NCBI GenBank assembly: GCA_934476455.1
Contig: CAKSNY010000021.1
Coordinates: forward strand, 1-47,988
Length of the DNA stretch: 47,988 nt
DNA from: an uncultured Clostridia bacterium
Lineage (GTDB): Bacteria > Bacillota > Clostridia > UMGS1883
Direction of reading: 5' to 3'
Numbering within the stretch: the stretch's first letter is position 1; the number at the start of each line of letters is the position of its first letter. A program made the position numbers and the translations under genes. Of the stretch, positions 34,084 through 42,513 are shown piece after piece. The notes below the pieces were generated by a model that was given only the letters and a program-made list of their open reading frames with translations, searched no databases and had not been told where the DNA came from.

Positions 34084-34728
34084 GTGAAAGAGAAAATTAT
34101 TGATTATATTAAAAGAAATAGAGTAAGTACAACAGAGGTAGCAGATTGTTTGGGAAAAAGCGGTGTAATAGAGGATGTTTTGCCTATAAATCGCGGACAT
34201 TTCAAAGTCGGAAATGTGAAGTGGGTATATGCTTATAAAGAAACCAATTGGGATGTGCACGAACAGATTATAAGCACAAATGAAAACGATATTGTAATGA
34301 TTGATGCCATAGACTGCAAACACAGAGCAATTATCGGTGAACTTGTAAGCAAGTATATTCTGCTTTATAAGCAGGCGGCTGCCATTGTTTCAAATTCAAA
34401 GATGCGCGATGCAGGTGCGCTGATGCGCGAGAATTATCCTATTTGGTGTAAGGGGGTTACACCGGTGGGATGCTTTAATACCAAGCCGGAGCCGGAACTT
34501 TGTAAAGAGATAAGGGAAGAACATAAAAATATGTATGACGGAGCAATTGCAGTGTGCGACGATTGCGGCGTTGTAATTATACCAAAGGAATTTCATACTC
34601 AAGAATTTTTGAATAAGCTTGTAAATATTGAAAATCAAGAAGATATATGGTTTGACAGGCTTGATCATTACAAGGAAAATACATTTGAAATAGTTTGCCT
34701 TAAAAAGTATTTACAAGAAGGGAAATAA
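34084..34728 (+). CDS. RraA-like / HMG aldolase-fold protein
   Basis: The 214-residue protein has the fold of RraA and 4-hydroxy-4-methyl-2-oxoglutarate aldolases, some of which also decarboxylate oxaloacetate to give pyruvate. It keeps GELVSKYILLYKQAAAIV, the Arg-Asp pair in SNSKMRDAGAL that binds substrate and metal in the enzymes, PIWCKGVTPVGC, and the acidic CDDCGVVIIP. The N-terminal ISTTEVADCLGK-type segment is also typical (residues about 14-24). GTG 34084 follows AAGGAG. Retained catalytic residues argue for an enzyme rather than an RNase E inhibitor. In context it might make or use a 2-oxo acid; this is inference. Confidence 0.8.
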   Translation: MKEKIIDYIKRNRVSTTEVADCLGKSGVIEDVLPINRGHFKVGNVKWVYAYKETNWDVHEQIISTNENDIVMIDAIDCKHRAIIGELVSKYILLYKQAAAIVSNSKMRDAGALMRENYPIWCKGVTPVGCFNTKPEPELCKEIREEHKNMYDGAIAVCDDCGVVIIPKEFHTQEFLNKLVNIENQEDIWFDRLDHYKENTFEIVCLKKYLQEGK

Positions 34729-35168
34729 TGAGATTGAAAATTGATTTTTTGTATGGCTATTCTAACATTTTAGATGCCTTTGAAAAGTTAAAAAACTCTT
34801 TTTTTGACTTTTCAGGGAATCTTTCTGAGTATGTAAAAAAAATTTCCAATAATGGAGTTATAATGGCAGCTTATGATGAAATGGGAAAGGTTTGCGCCCT
34901 TATAGCTTTTTATTCTAACAATATTGAAGAAAAAGTTGCTTTCCTAACATCTGTTTTGGTAAGAGAGGATAGACAGGGACAGGGGCTGGGAACTGCATTG
35001 CTTAACGAATTTGAGAAATATTCAATAAATGCCGGAATGAAAGAACTACGGCTTGAGGTAAACAAAAAGAATCAAAGAGCAATCACAATTTATAAAAAAT
35101 GCGGATACACAGAATATCATAAGAAAGAAGATACAATTATTATGAAAAAAGATTTGAAGCACGTTTAA
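34728..35168 (+). CDS. GNAT family N-acetyltransferase
   Basis: This 146-residue protein is a compact GNAT acyltransferase that uses acetyl-CoA or a related donor. The CoA-binding block is VREDRQGQGLGTALLNEF near residues 80-97, preceded by the strand VAFLTSVLV and followed by LRLEVNKKNQRAITIYKKCGY, the typical motif B. Its start overlaps the last base of the preceding gene, so it is translated with it. It could acetylate an amino sugar or an amino-acid intermediate of this module. The substrate is not readable from the sequence. Confidence 0.88.
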   Translation: MRLKIDFLYGYSNILDAFEKLKNSFFDFSGNLSEYVKKISNNGVIMAAYDEMGKVCALIAFYSNNIEEKVAFLTSVLVREDRQGQGLGTALLNEFEKYSINAGMKELRLEVNKKNQRAITIYKKCGYTEYHKKEDTIIMKKDLKHV

Positions 35169-35186
35169 AGAGAGGTGTGAGACGGG

Positions 35187-36302
35187 ATGATAATTAACCG
35201 CGTTATAAGTTTAATAATTGAGCGTGTGTATAAGAAAAAAGGTTACAGCTCGTACTACGTTAATTTTTACAGAAAGGAAATGAAAAATAATTATAAGAAC
35301 TGTGATCTTCCGGCAAAGGAGAAAAAATGGGCATATAAAAATGGGTTTAACCCGTGGAGAATTGTGCAATACGGGTTGAATGAGGACAACTATAAAAGTG
35401 TCATAAGTGACCATGATTATTTTTATTTGTATCCGATAAATAACAGATACAGAGCATGGGTAGATGATAAACTTACAATGAAATACATTCTTTCACCATT
35501 TGACAAATATTTGCCGAAATATTATTTTCATATCTTGAAGGAGCGCGGCATAATGCGTCTGATGGATTGTAAAAAAGAATATGCCGCATCAGTGGACGGA
35601 ATCGTTGACCTTGTAAAAAACGAGAAAATACTTGCCGCAAAGATGGCTGCCGGAACATACGGAATAGGCTTTTATAGAATTGAGTATCAAGACGGAAAGT
35701 TTTTTGTAAACGAAAAAGAATACACGGAAAGTGATTTTAAGTGTTTTGTGAAATCACTTGATAACTATATTATTACAGAGTATGTAAAAATGCATCCCGA
35801 AATAGAAAGATTGAATTCATGTGCTGTTAATACGGTTCGTGTTTCGGTTATAAACGAACACGGAAATGATACAATTATTCCCTTTGCGTTTATGCGGATA
35901 GGCACTAAAAAATCCGGTATTGTTGATAACGTTGCCCAGGGTGGTATGGTTTGTAAAATAAATGTCGAAACAGGAGAGTATTATGATGGAGAAGTTCTTA
36001 AAAATCATGTATACAGTCCTGCAAAGATTCATCCCGACACTAAAGCGGAAATACGTGGAATCATTCCAAATTGGGAAATAGTAAAAAGTGAGCTTTTAAA
36101 GATGTCTGATTATTATCCTCAATTGGAATGGCTCGGATATGATATTGCAATTACCGAGGATGGTTTTAAAATAATAGAAATAAACTCGCATCAAGGTTTA
36201 CATAAGGCGCATGAGTATCCCGAAGAATTAAGGAATTATCTTATAAAAAAAGTTGTACAGAAAAAGAAAAAATACGGAATAATCAAGGAGGATGTGAAAT
36301 GA
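35187..36302 (+). CDS. Sugar-transfer associated ATP-grasp protein
   Basis: The 371-residue protein resembles the ATP-grasp family found with glycosyltransferases (ATPgrasp_ST type). It has AWVDDKLTMKYILSPFDKYLPKYYF near 92-116, AAKMAAGTYGIGFYRI as the nucleotide loop, ITEYVKMHPEIERLNSCAVNTVRVSV, and GYDIAITEDGFKIIEINSHQG, where Glu and Asn bind Mg2+. The family is thought to ligate amino or other acids to sugars or lipids, but the reaction is unproven. It overlaps the opine-dehydrogenase-like gene by 4 nt. It is the second of three ATP-grasp genes within 6 kb. Confidence 0.85.
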   Translation: MIINRVISLIIERVYKKKGYSSYYVNFYRKEMKNNYKNCDLPAKEKKWAYKNGFNPWRIVQYGLNEDNYKSVISDHDYFYLYPINNRYRAWVDDKLTMKYILSPFDKYLPKYYFHILKERGIMRLMDCKKEYAASVDGIVDLVKNEKILAAKMAAGTYGIGFYRIEYQDGKFFVNEKEYTESDFKCFVKSLDNYIITEYVKMHPEIERLNSCAVNTVRVSVINEHGNDTIIPFAFMRIGTKKSGIVDNVAQGGMVCKINVETGEYYDGEVLKNHVYSPAKIHPDTKAEIRGIIPNWEIVKSELLKMSDYYPQLEWLGYDIAITEDGFKIIEINSHQGLHKAHEYPEELRNYLIKKVVQKKKKYGIIKEDVK

Positions 36303-37378
36303 AAATAGCAATATTGGGAGCAGGTAATGCGGGTTGTGCAGTGGCTGCAGATTTAACATTAAAGGGTCATGAGGTAACGTTAATTAAAACATCGCATGCG
36401 ATGCATGATGAGAATTTTGAATATCTTCAGGCAAATAACGGCGAAATGATTTTAAATGAGTTTGGAGAAATAAAGAAGGCCAACATACATAAGGTTACCC
36501 GCGATTTATCAGAGATAACCAATGTGAAAATTGTAATAATATACATTCAGACAAATTTTCATGAACAGTTGATTGAGAAAATCAGTGAATTTCTTAAGAA
36601 TGATCAGATTGTTCTTATTAATCCGGGGTATTTATCTACTGCTTATCTGCTGAAGCATTGCAGTAAGAAAATTATTATTGCCGAAGCGGAAAGCTCATTT
36701 ATTGATGGACGAATAATGGAACCGGGATTGTTTAGAGTAGGATTCAGAAATGTTAGGAATCCTATTGGAATTTATCCGAAATCAAGGAAAGAAGAGGCAA
36801 TAACCGTACTTGATAAACTTGATGAAAGATTGGTTTACCTAAACTCAGTAGTTGAGGCTGCTCTGCACAACCCTAATTTGATAGTTCATACAGTTGGATC
36901 TGTTATGAGTATTCCGCGGATAGAAAAATCCAAGGGAGATTTTTGTATGTATCATGAGGTATATACAAGAGATAATTTGTGTACATGGAAAATACTTAAC
37001 AGCCTGGATAAAGAGAAAATGGATGTACTGGAAAGGCTTGGGTTTGATAGATTAAGTTATGTGAACGCATGCAAATACAGAAATTCTCTCAACGATAAAA
37101 AAGATGCAAAGGAAGTATTTTTAGACTATGCATCAATGGATACAAGAGCAAAGGGACCGACAAAGGTGGATTCAAGATATATTTCTGAAGATGTTCCGCA
37201 AGGACTTGTCATGCTTGAGGCACTCGGCAGTGCGCTTAACGTAAAAACTCCGATAGCTACAGCATTGATTGAAATTGCATCTGCAGCATTAGATAGAGAT
37301 TTGCGCCTGGAGGGAAGAACCCCTGAAAAGCTTGGCAAGGAAAGTCTTAAAAAGATAATTGATGATTGCAATACATAA
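36299..37378 (+). CDS. Octopine/nopaline (opine) dehydrogenase family protein
   Basis: Opine dehydrogenases reductively join the amino group of an amino acid to a 2-oxo acid such as pyruvate, using NAD(P)H. The 359-residue protein has the dinucleotide loop LGAGNAGCAVAADLTLKGHEV near 5-25, then the C-terminal domain with ALHNPNLIVH (His197 after NPN) and RYISEDVPQGL (Asp298). These match the catalytic His-Asp pair of the family. All key residues are kept. It is close-packed between two ATP-grasp genes. In this setting it probably makes an N-(1-carboxyalkyl)amino acid that decorates the glycan; such residues are known in some Proteus and Providencia O-antigens. Confidence 0.88.
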   Translation: MKIAILGAGNAGCAVAADLTLKGHEVTLIKTSHAMHDENFEYLQANNGEMILNEFGEIKKANIHKVTRDLSEITNVKIVIIYIQTNFHEQLIEKISEFLKNDQIVLINPGYLSTAYLLKHCSKKIIIAEAESSFIDGRIMEPGLFRVGFRNVRNPIGIYPKSRKEEAITVLDKLDERLVYLNSVVEAALHNPNLIVHTVGSVMSIPRIEKSKGDFCMYHEVYTRDNLCTWKILNSLDKEKMDVLERLGFDRLSYVNACKYRNSLNDKKDAKEVFLDYASMDTRAKGPTKVDSRYISEDVPQGLVMLEALGSALNVKTPIATALIEIASAALDRDLRLEGRTPEKLGKESLKKIIDDCNT

Positions 37379-37408
37379 ACATTTTTTATATAATGCGGAG
37401 GTAGTGTT

Positions 37409-37753
37409 ATGTTGTTGAAAAAGTTTATTCCATTTAATATTAAACAGTTTATCAGGAAATATATTCCGTATTTTAAAGTAAAGCTTATATCCGATTTGCC
37501 CATAGAAAAAAGAGCAGAAGGTTTAAAAGCTTTGTATGAAAGAAAAACGGGGAAGAAACTAAATTTCAATGAGTTAACGCTTTTTACAGAAAAATTGCAG
37601 TGGTATAAATTATTCTACGAAAACCCGGTGATGAAACAATGCGTGGATAAATATACCTTCAAGGAGCATATTAGGAAAAATCTTGGAGACGGATACACTG
37701 CAAAGGTGCTGGCGGTATGGAATAAGCCAAGCGATGTGAAAGTAAAAAAATAA
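37409..37753 (+). CDS. TupA-like ATP-grasp protein, 5' part (zero frame)
   Basis: The 114-residue frame is the N-terminal part of a TupA-like ATP-grasp protein, a family named after teichuronopeptide synthesis where poly-amino acid is joined to a uronic acid polymer. It contains TEKLQWYKLFYENPVMKQCVDKY near 65-87 and ends GYTAKVLAVWNKPSDVKVKK at TAA 37751. Directly before the stop is A AAA AAA (37744-37750) in the frame needed for a -1 slip. Sliding back one base reads ATA AAT and continues smoothly into NADKFVIKSNCSSDG, the ATP-binding part. GGAGG precedes the ATG. Confidence 0.75.
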   Translation: MLLKKFIPFNIKQFIRKYIPYFKVKLISDLPIEKRAEGLKALYERKTGKKLNFNELTLFTEKLQWYKLFYENPVMKQCVDKYTFKEHIRKNLGDGYTAKVLAVWNKPSDVKVKK

Positions 37754-38370
37754 ATGCGGATAAATTTGTTATAAAGTCAAATTGTTCCAGTGACGGAAAT
37801 TTTATTATGATTGTAACGGACAAAAATAGCCTTAACATTAAGAATGCAGAAAGGGAAATAAAAGAATCATGGTTTAACGAAGAAAAGCTTTTAATAAACT
37901 CGTACTGTCGCGCTTATTACAATGTTAAACCCCGTGTAATTGTTGAAGAGTTTATAGAAGAGTTTGCAAATGCAGCCAATGACTATAAGGTATTTTGCTT
38001 TAATGGAAAACCTGAGATGATATATGTTGCGCAAGAACATTTTGACTGTAATAATAATAATAATGCTGATTCGTATTTCGTAACATTTTATGATTTAAAT
38101 TGGAACAAACTAGATATAAGCTATGGGCAGCATCCTGTTAATACAAATGTTTCAAGACCCAAACATCTTGCTGAAATGATTCAAATTTCAAAGAAGTTGT
38201 CAGCAGATTTTCCATTTGTCAGGGTAGATTTCTTTGATACCGACGAAAAGCTTTATATGGCTGAGCTAACATTTTATCCGGGTGGAGGGTTTGTGGCATA
38301 TAAGCCGGAGTCTGTAGACATTTTGATGGGCAGGAAGTTTTGTATTCCACAGAGGAGCTATAAAGTATGA
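37748..38370 (+). CDS. TupA-like ATP-grasp protein, 3' part (-1 frame)
   Basis: This frame holds the remainder of the TupA-like protein. It starts at the slip site and reads INADKFVIKSNCSSDGNFIM, where the nucleotide-binding lysine is expected. It continues with RVIVEEFIEEFANAANDYKVFCFNG, FYDLNWNKLDISYGQHP, and VRVDFFDTDEKLYMAELTFYPGGG, with the Mg2+-binding acidic residues. The joined protein would be about 320 residues, normal for the family. The first ATG inside it, 37807, lacks a ribosome-binding site and would cut the ATP-binding part. So either a -1 frameshift, a one-base deletion in the A run, or a sequence error explains the split. Confidence 0.75.
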
Positions 38371-39473
38371 CTAACAGCAAAATTAACGTAACACGTTCCG
38401 GTATGCCGCCATATGAGGAATACTGCGAAGAAATAAAAGACATTTGGCAATCGCATCACCTGACAAATATGGGGCCTAAACACAACAAACTGCAGGATAG
38501 TCTTTGTGATTACCTTTCCGCAGAAAATATATCTCTTTTTACAAACGGGCATCTTGCGCTTGAGGCTGTTCTTGGCGCGATGAAGCTTAAGGGAGAGGTT
38601 ATAACAACGCCGTTTACGTTTGCCTCCACTACGCAGGCAATTGTGCGCTGCGGTCTGACACCTGTATTTTGCGATGTGAAAGAGGACGACTGTACAATCG
38701 ACCCCGAAAAAATTGAAAAGCTTATAACACCAAACACCTGTGCCATAGTGCCTGTACACGTCTACGGGAATATATGCAGCGTGTTTGAAATAGAAAGTAT
38801 TGCACGCAGACATGATTTAAAGGTTATTTATGACGCGGCACACGTTTTCGGCGTTAGAGTGGGAGAACGCGGGATAGCATCATTTGGAGATGCGTCAATG
38901 TTCAGCTTTCACGCTACGAAGGTATTTAACACGATTGAGGGCGGCTGCGTTGCATACAGTGACGGCGAACTTACCCAAAAGCTTCAAGTACAGAAAAATT
39001 TCGGTATGGAAAATGCGGAAAGCTATCCGGAAATTTGCGGAAATTCAAAGATGAATGAATTTCAGGCGGCAATGGGGCTGTGCAACTTAAAGCACGTTGA
39101 TGCGGAGATTAAAAAGCGCGGTATGGCTGCTGCACGCTACATAGAAAGACTTGGAACCATAAAAGGTGTAAGGGTTTGGCAAAAACAGGACGGCGTAACA
39201 CCAAATTATGCGTATTTCCCCGTATTTTTCGACAAGGAGATATTCGGAAAATCGCGCGATGAGGTTTCAGCCCTTTTGGCGGAGCAAAATGTTTTTGCAC
39301 GAAAATACTTTTATCCAATTACAAGCGAATTTGCGGCGTATTGCGGAAGGTTTCCGATACAAAAAACGCCCGTTGCAAAAAAGCTTTCGGAAAGCGTACT
39401 CACGCTTCCTATGTATGCCGGACTTGAAATAGGCGATGTTGACCGGATTTGTGATATTATACTGGGAAAATAA
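38367..39473 (+). CDS. DegT/DnrJ/EryC1 family sugar aminotransferase
   Basis: The 368-residue protein is a PLP-dependent keto-sugar aminotransferase. It has SLFTNGHLALEAVLGAMKL, ITTPFTFASTTQAIVRCG, the PLP Asp in YDAAHVFGV near 152, and the Schiff-base lysine in SMFSFHATKVFNTIEGG near residue 181. It differs clearly from the first DegT gene at 15196. It overlaps the TupA-like gene by 4 nt, and GC-rich host-like codons resume here. With RfbA and RfbB close by and no RfbC or RfbD in the window, a good guess is that it aminates dTDP-4-keto-6-deoxyglucose. Confidence 0.92.
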   Translation: MTNSKINVTRSGMPPYEEYCEEIKDIWQSHHLTNMGPKHNKLQDSLCDYLSAENISLFTNGHLALEAVLGAMKLKGEVITTPFTFASTTQAIVRCGLTPVFCDVKEDDCTIDPEKIEKLITPNTCAIVPVHVYGNICSVFEIESIARRHDLKVIYDAAHVFGVRVGERGIASFGDASMFSFHATKVFNTIEGGCVAYSDGELTQKLQVQKNFGMENAESYPEICGNSKMNEFQAAMGLCNLKHVDAEIKKRGMAAARYIERLGTIKGVRVWQKQDGVTPNYAYFPVFFDKEIFGKSRDEVSALLAEQNVFARKYFYPITSEFAAYCGRFPIQKTPVAKKLSESVLTLPMYAGLEIGDVDRICDIILGK

Positions 39474-39484
39474 GAGGTGGTCAT

Positions 39485-40624
39485 ATGGGCAATACAAAAC
39501 AACGGCAATCTAATATAGAGCTTTTCAGAATAATTACAATGATTCTCATTATTATGCATCATTATGTTGTAAATTCAGGACTGATTTCACCGGAAAGCCC
39601 GGTTTTTAAAGACGGCTTTTCCCTTAAGCCTATATTGTTTTTGATAGCAGGCGGATGGGGGAAAATCGGTATAAACTGTTTTGTTTTAATAACCGGTTAT
39701 TTTATGTGCAAGTCCAACATTACTTTAAAGAAGTTTTGTAAACTGTTTTTTGAGGTAATGTTTTACAGAATAATCATATATTCAGCTTTTTTGATTGCGG
39801 GAGAAGCGGAATTTTCTTTTGTGAAAATCGTTAAAAATTTAGTGCCAATTATTTCGATAGGGCAAAATTTTACAGGTTGTTTTCTTATGTTTTTCCTATG
39901 CATTCCTTTCCTTAACACCTTAATATCAAGTATTGATGAAAAAAAGCATATTTACTTATTGGTATTGTTACTGTTTATTTATACTTTTTTTGAAACAGTT
40001 CCGTATTTTAGCATTAAAATGAATTATGTTTCGTGGTTTTCAGTACTTTATTTAATTGCGGCTTATATACGGATATATCCCAAAAAAATATATTTTAATG
40101 CAAAAATTTGGAGAATAATATCAGGTTTTTCTATTGCTGTGTCGGTTGCATCAATAGTTATGTGCTATTATATATTTTTGAAAACAGGAAAAAATATAAT
40201 TTATTATTTTGTGACGGATTCAAATACTTTTTTGGCACTTGTGTGCGGAGTATCGTTTTTTATGCTTGCTGTCAATACAAGTATTAAGCAAAGTAAATTT
40301 ATAAATAATGTTGCAGCAACCTCTTTTGGGGTACTTCTTATTCATGCAAACAGTGACGTTATGAGAAAATGGCTTTGGACAGATACGCTTCAGAACGTAA
40401 GAGCATATTGTTCGGATTATGCTTTTTTACATATATTGCTGTCTGTCATATGTGTTTTCATTTGTTGCAGCACGATAGATACTGTAAGAATAAAATTTAT
40501 AGAAAAGCCTTTTTTCAAACTGTTCGACAAATTTGAACCGAAGCTCGTTTCGAAATATATAGAAATAGAGCGCAATATAGGAAAAATGATAAATAATTTG
40601 TTAGCGGGAGGGGAAAACATATGA
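39485..40624 (+). CDS. Acyltransferase 3 family membrane protein
   Basis: The 379-residue protein has about ten membrane helices and belongs to the acyltransferase_3 (OafA-like) group that puts acetyl or other acyl groups on surface sugars. The first helix reads NIELFRIITMILIIMHHYVV, with the histidine of the family active site near 27-28. GINCFVLITGYFMCKSNI matches the next conserved block. There is no SGNH domain. The DNA is AT-rich, unlike the DegT gene before and the rfbA gene after. Its end overlaps rfbA by 4 nt. The acceptor sugar is unknown. Confidence 0.88.
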   Translation: MGNTKQRQSNIELFRIITMILIIMHHYVVNSGLISPESPVFKDGFSLKPILFLIAGGWGKIGINCFVLITGYFMCKSNITLKKFCKLFFEVMFYRIIIYSAFLIAGEAEFSFVKIVKNLVPIISIGQNFTGCFLMFFLCIPFLNTLISSIDEKKHIYLLVLLLFIYTFFETVPYFSIKMNYVSWFSVLYLIAAYIRIYPKKIYFNAKIWRIISGFSIAVSVASIVMCYYIFLKTGKNIIYYFVTDSNTFLALVCGVSFFMLAVNTSIKQSKFINNVAATSFGVLLIHANSDVMRKWLWTDTLQNVRAYCSDYAFLHILLSVICVFICCSTIDTVRIKFIEKPFFKLFDKFEPKLVSKYIEIERNIGKMINNLLAGGENI

Positions 40625-41493
40625 AAGGTATTATTCTGGCAGGCGGTAAAGGAACGCGATTGTATCCTATGACAAAGACCATATCAAAGCAGCTTTTGCC
40701 CATCTATGACAAGCCGCTTATTTACTATCCGCTTTCGACGCTGCTTTTGGCAGGAATAAAGGAGATACTTATTATATCCACGCCCGAAGATACGCCCATG
40801 TATGAGAAGCTTTTGGGTGACGGAAGCTTTATAGGCGTAAATATAAGCTATAAGGTGCAGGAAAAGCCGCGGGGTCTGGCGGAAGCGTTTATCTTAGGTG
40901 AAGAATTTATCGGAAATGATAATGTATGTCTTGTACTCGGTGATAATGTGTTTTACGGACAGGATTTCACACGCATATTGAGAGAGGCGCAAAAGTGCAA
41001 AAAGGGTGCCGTTATATTCGGATATCCGGTAAAAAATCCGCGTGCATTCGGCGTTGTGGAATTTGACAAAAAAAACCGCGTTGTTTCCATAGAGGAGAAA
41101 CCAAAGGAGCCTAGGTCAAGCTATGCGGTGCCGGGGCTATACTTTTACGATAACCGTGTAATAGATATTGCAAAAAATGTAAAGCCCTCTGCCCGGGGCG
41201 AGGTGGAGATAACGGCGGTAAACAACGCATATCTTGAAATGGGCGAGCTTAACGTAAGGCTTTTCGGTCGCGGTATGGCGTGGCTTGACACCGGCACGCC
41301 CGAGGGAATGTTAAAAGCTGCCGAATATGTGGAGGCGGTGCAGTCAAGACAGGGGTTTTATATATCGTGTATAGAAGAAATTGCATGGCGGCGCGGATTT
41401 ATTGATACCGCACGGCTCAGGGAAATAGGCAAAGAGCTGAAAATGACAGATTACGGGAAATATATACTTTCACTTGCGGAGGAAGAGCTATGA
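40621..41493 (+). CDS. rfbA: Glucose-1-phosphate thymidylyltransferase
   Basis: RfbA makes dTDP-glucose from dTTP and glucose-1-phosphate. The 290-residue protein has the nucleotidyltransferase signature LAGGKGTRLYPMT near 6-18, SKQLLPIYDKPLIYYPL, EKPRGLAEAF, VLGDNVFYGQDF with the metal-binding Asp, and RGMAWLDTGTPEGML. The length is normal. It overlaps the acyltransferase before it and rfbB after it by 4 nt each, so the three are translated together. Codon use is host-like. Confidence 0.97.
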   Translation: MKGIILAGGKGTRLYPMTKTISKQLLPIYDKPLIYYPLSTLLLAGIKEILIISTPEDTPMYEKLLGDGSFIGVNISYKVQEKPRGLAEAFILGEEFIGNDNVCLVLGDNVFYGQDFTRILREAQKCKKGAVIFGYPVKNPRAFGVVEFDKKNRVVSIEEKPKEPRSSYAVPGLYFYDNRVIDIAKNVKPSARGEVEITAVNNAYLEMGELNVRLFGRGMAWLDTGTPEGMLKAAEYVEAVQSRQGFYISCIEEIAWRRGFIDTARLREIGKELKMTDYGKYILSLAEEEL

Positions 41494-42509
41494 AGATAAT
41501 TGTAACCGGCGGCGCGGGCTTTATCGGAAGTAATTTTATTTACTATATGCAAAAGACGCATACGGACTATAGAATAATTTGCTTGGACGCACTTACATAT
41601 GCCGGAAATTTGAGAACGCTTGAAAAAGCAAGAGAAAATAAAAGCTTTCGTTTTGTTAAGGGAAATATAACGGACAGAGAAGCGGTGTACAAGCTTTTTG
41701 AGGAAGAAAAGCCGGATATGGTTGTTAATTTCGCCGCGGAAAGTCATGTGGACAGAAGCATTGAAAATCCAGAAATATTTTTAAATACCAATATTCTGGG
41801 AACACAGGTTTTAATGGACGCCTGCCGGAAATACGGTATAAAGCGCTATCACCAGGTATCAACGGATGAGGTTTACGGCGATCTTCCGCTTGACAGACCG
41901 GATTTGTTTTTTACGGAGGAAACACCGGTTCACACCTCAAGCCCGTATTCTGCAAGTAAGGCGGCCGCGGACCTTTTGGTGCAGGCATATTACAGAACAT
42001 ATAATCTGCCTGTGACAATATCACGCTGCTCGAACAATTACGGGCCGTATCATTTCCCCGAAAAGCTTATTCCGCTGATGATAATAAATGCGCTTGCAGA
42101 AAAGAAACTGCCTGTATACGGAAAAGGGCTTAATATACGCGACTGGCTGTATGTGGAAGATCACTGCCGCGCCATAGACCTTATTTTGCATAAAGGAAGA
42201 GAAGGTGAAGTCTATAATATAGGCGGACATAATGAAAAAGCAAATATAGATGTTGTTAGGATTATATTGAAGGAGCTTGGGAAAGGTGAAGAGCTTATCA
42301 GTTACGTTGCAGACAGAAAAGGACATGATATGCGCTATGCCATAGATCCTGCGAAAATTCATACGGAGCTTGGCTGGCTGCCCGAAACAAGCTTTGCCGC
42401 CGGTATAAAGAAAACCATAAGGTGGTATCTTGAAAATCGGGAGTGGTGGGAGGAAATTATAAGCGGAGATTATAAAGACTACTACGAGAAAATGTATGAG
42501 GGCAGGTAG
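41490..42509 (+). CDS. rfbB: dTDP-glucose 4,6-dehydratase
   Basis: RfbB converts dTDP-glucose to dTDP-4-keto-6-deoxyglucose. The 339-residue extended short-chain dehydrogenase has VTGGAGFIGSNFIYYM at 4-19, FAAESHVDRSIENP, STDEVYGDL with the catalytic Asp-Glu pair after Thr, the YSASKAAADLL motif with catalytic Tyr and Lys, and RCSNNYGPYHFPEKLIP. The length is normal. RfbC and RfbD, needed for dTDP-rhamnose, are not in the window. The product may therefore go to one of the DegT aminotransferases. Confidence 0.97.
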   Translation: MKIIVTGGAGFIGSNFIYYMQKTHTDYRIICLDALTYAGNLRTLEKARENKSFRFVKGNITDREAVYKLFEEEKPDMVVNFAAESHVDRSIENPEIFLNTNILGTQVLMDACRKYGIKRYHQVSTDEVYGDLPLDRPDLFFTEETPVHTSSPYSASKAAADLLVQAYYRTYNLPVTISRCSNNYGPYHFPEKLIPLMIINALAEKKLPVYGKGLNIRDWLYVEDHCRAIDLILHKGREGEVYNIGGHNEKANIDVVRIILKELGKGEELISYVADRKGHDMRYAIDPAKIHTELGWLPETSFAAGIKKTIRWYLENREWWEEIISGDYKDYYEKMYEGR

Positions 42510-42513
42510 ACAA

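Noticed and set aside
38041..38066. AAT repeat tract in the TupA-like gene as a phase-variation tract
   Set aside because: It is a short in-frame trinucleotide run coding for Asn; length changes would not shift the frame.
37807..38370. Independent gene starting at ATG 37807
   Set aside because: There is no ribosome-binding site, and the frame upstream of this ATG continues the TupA-like ATP-binding region.
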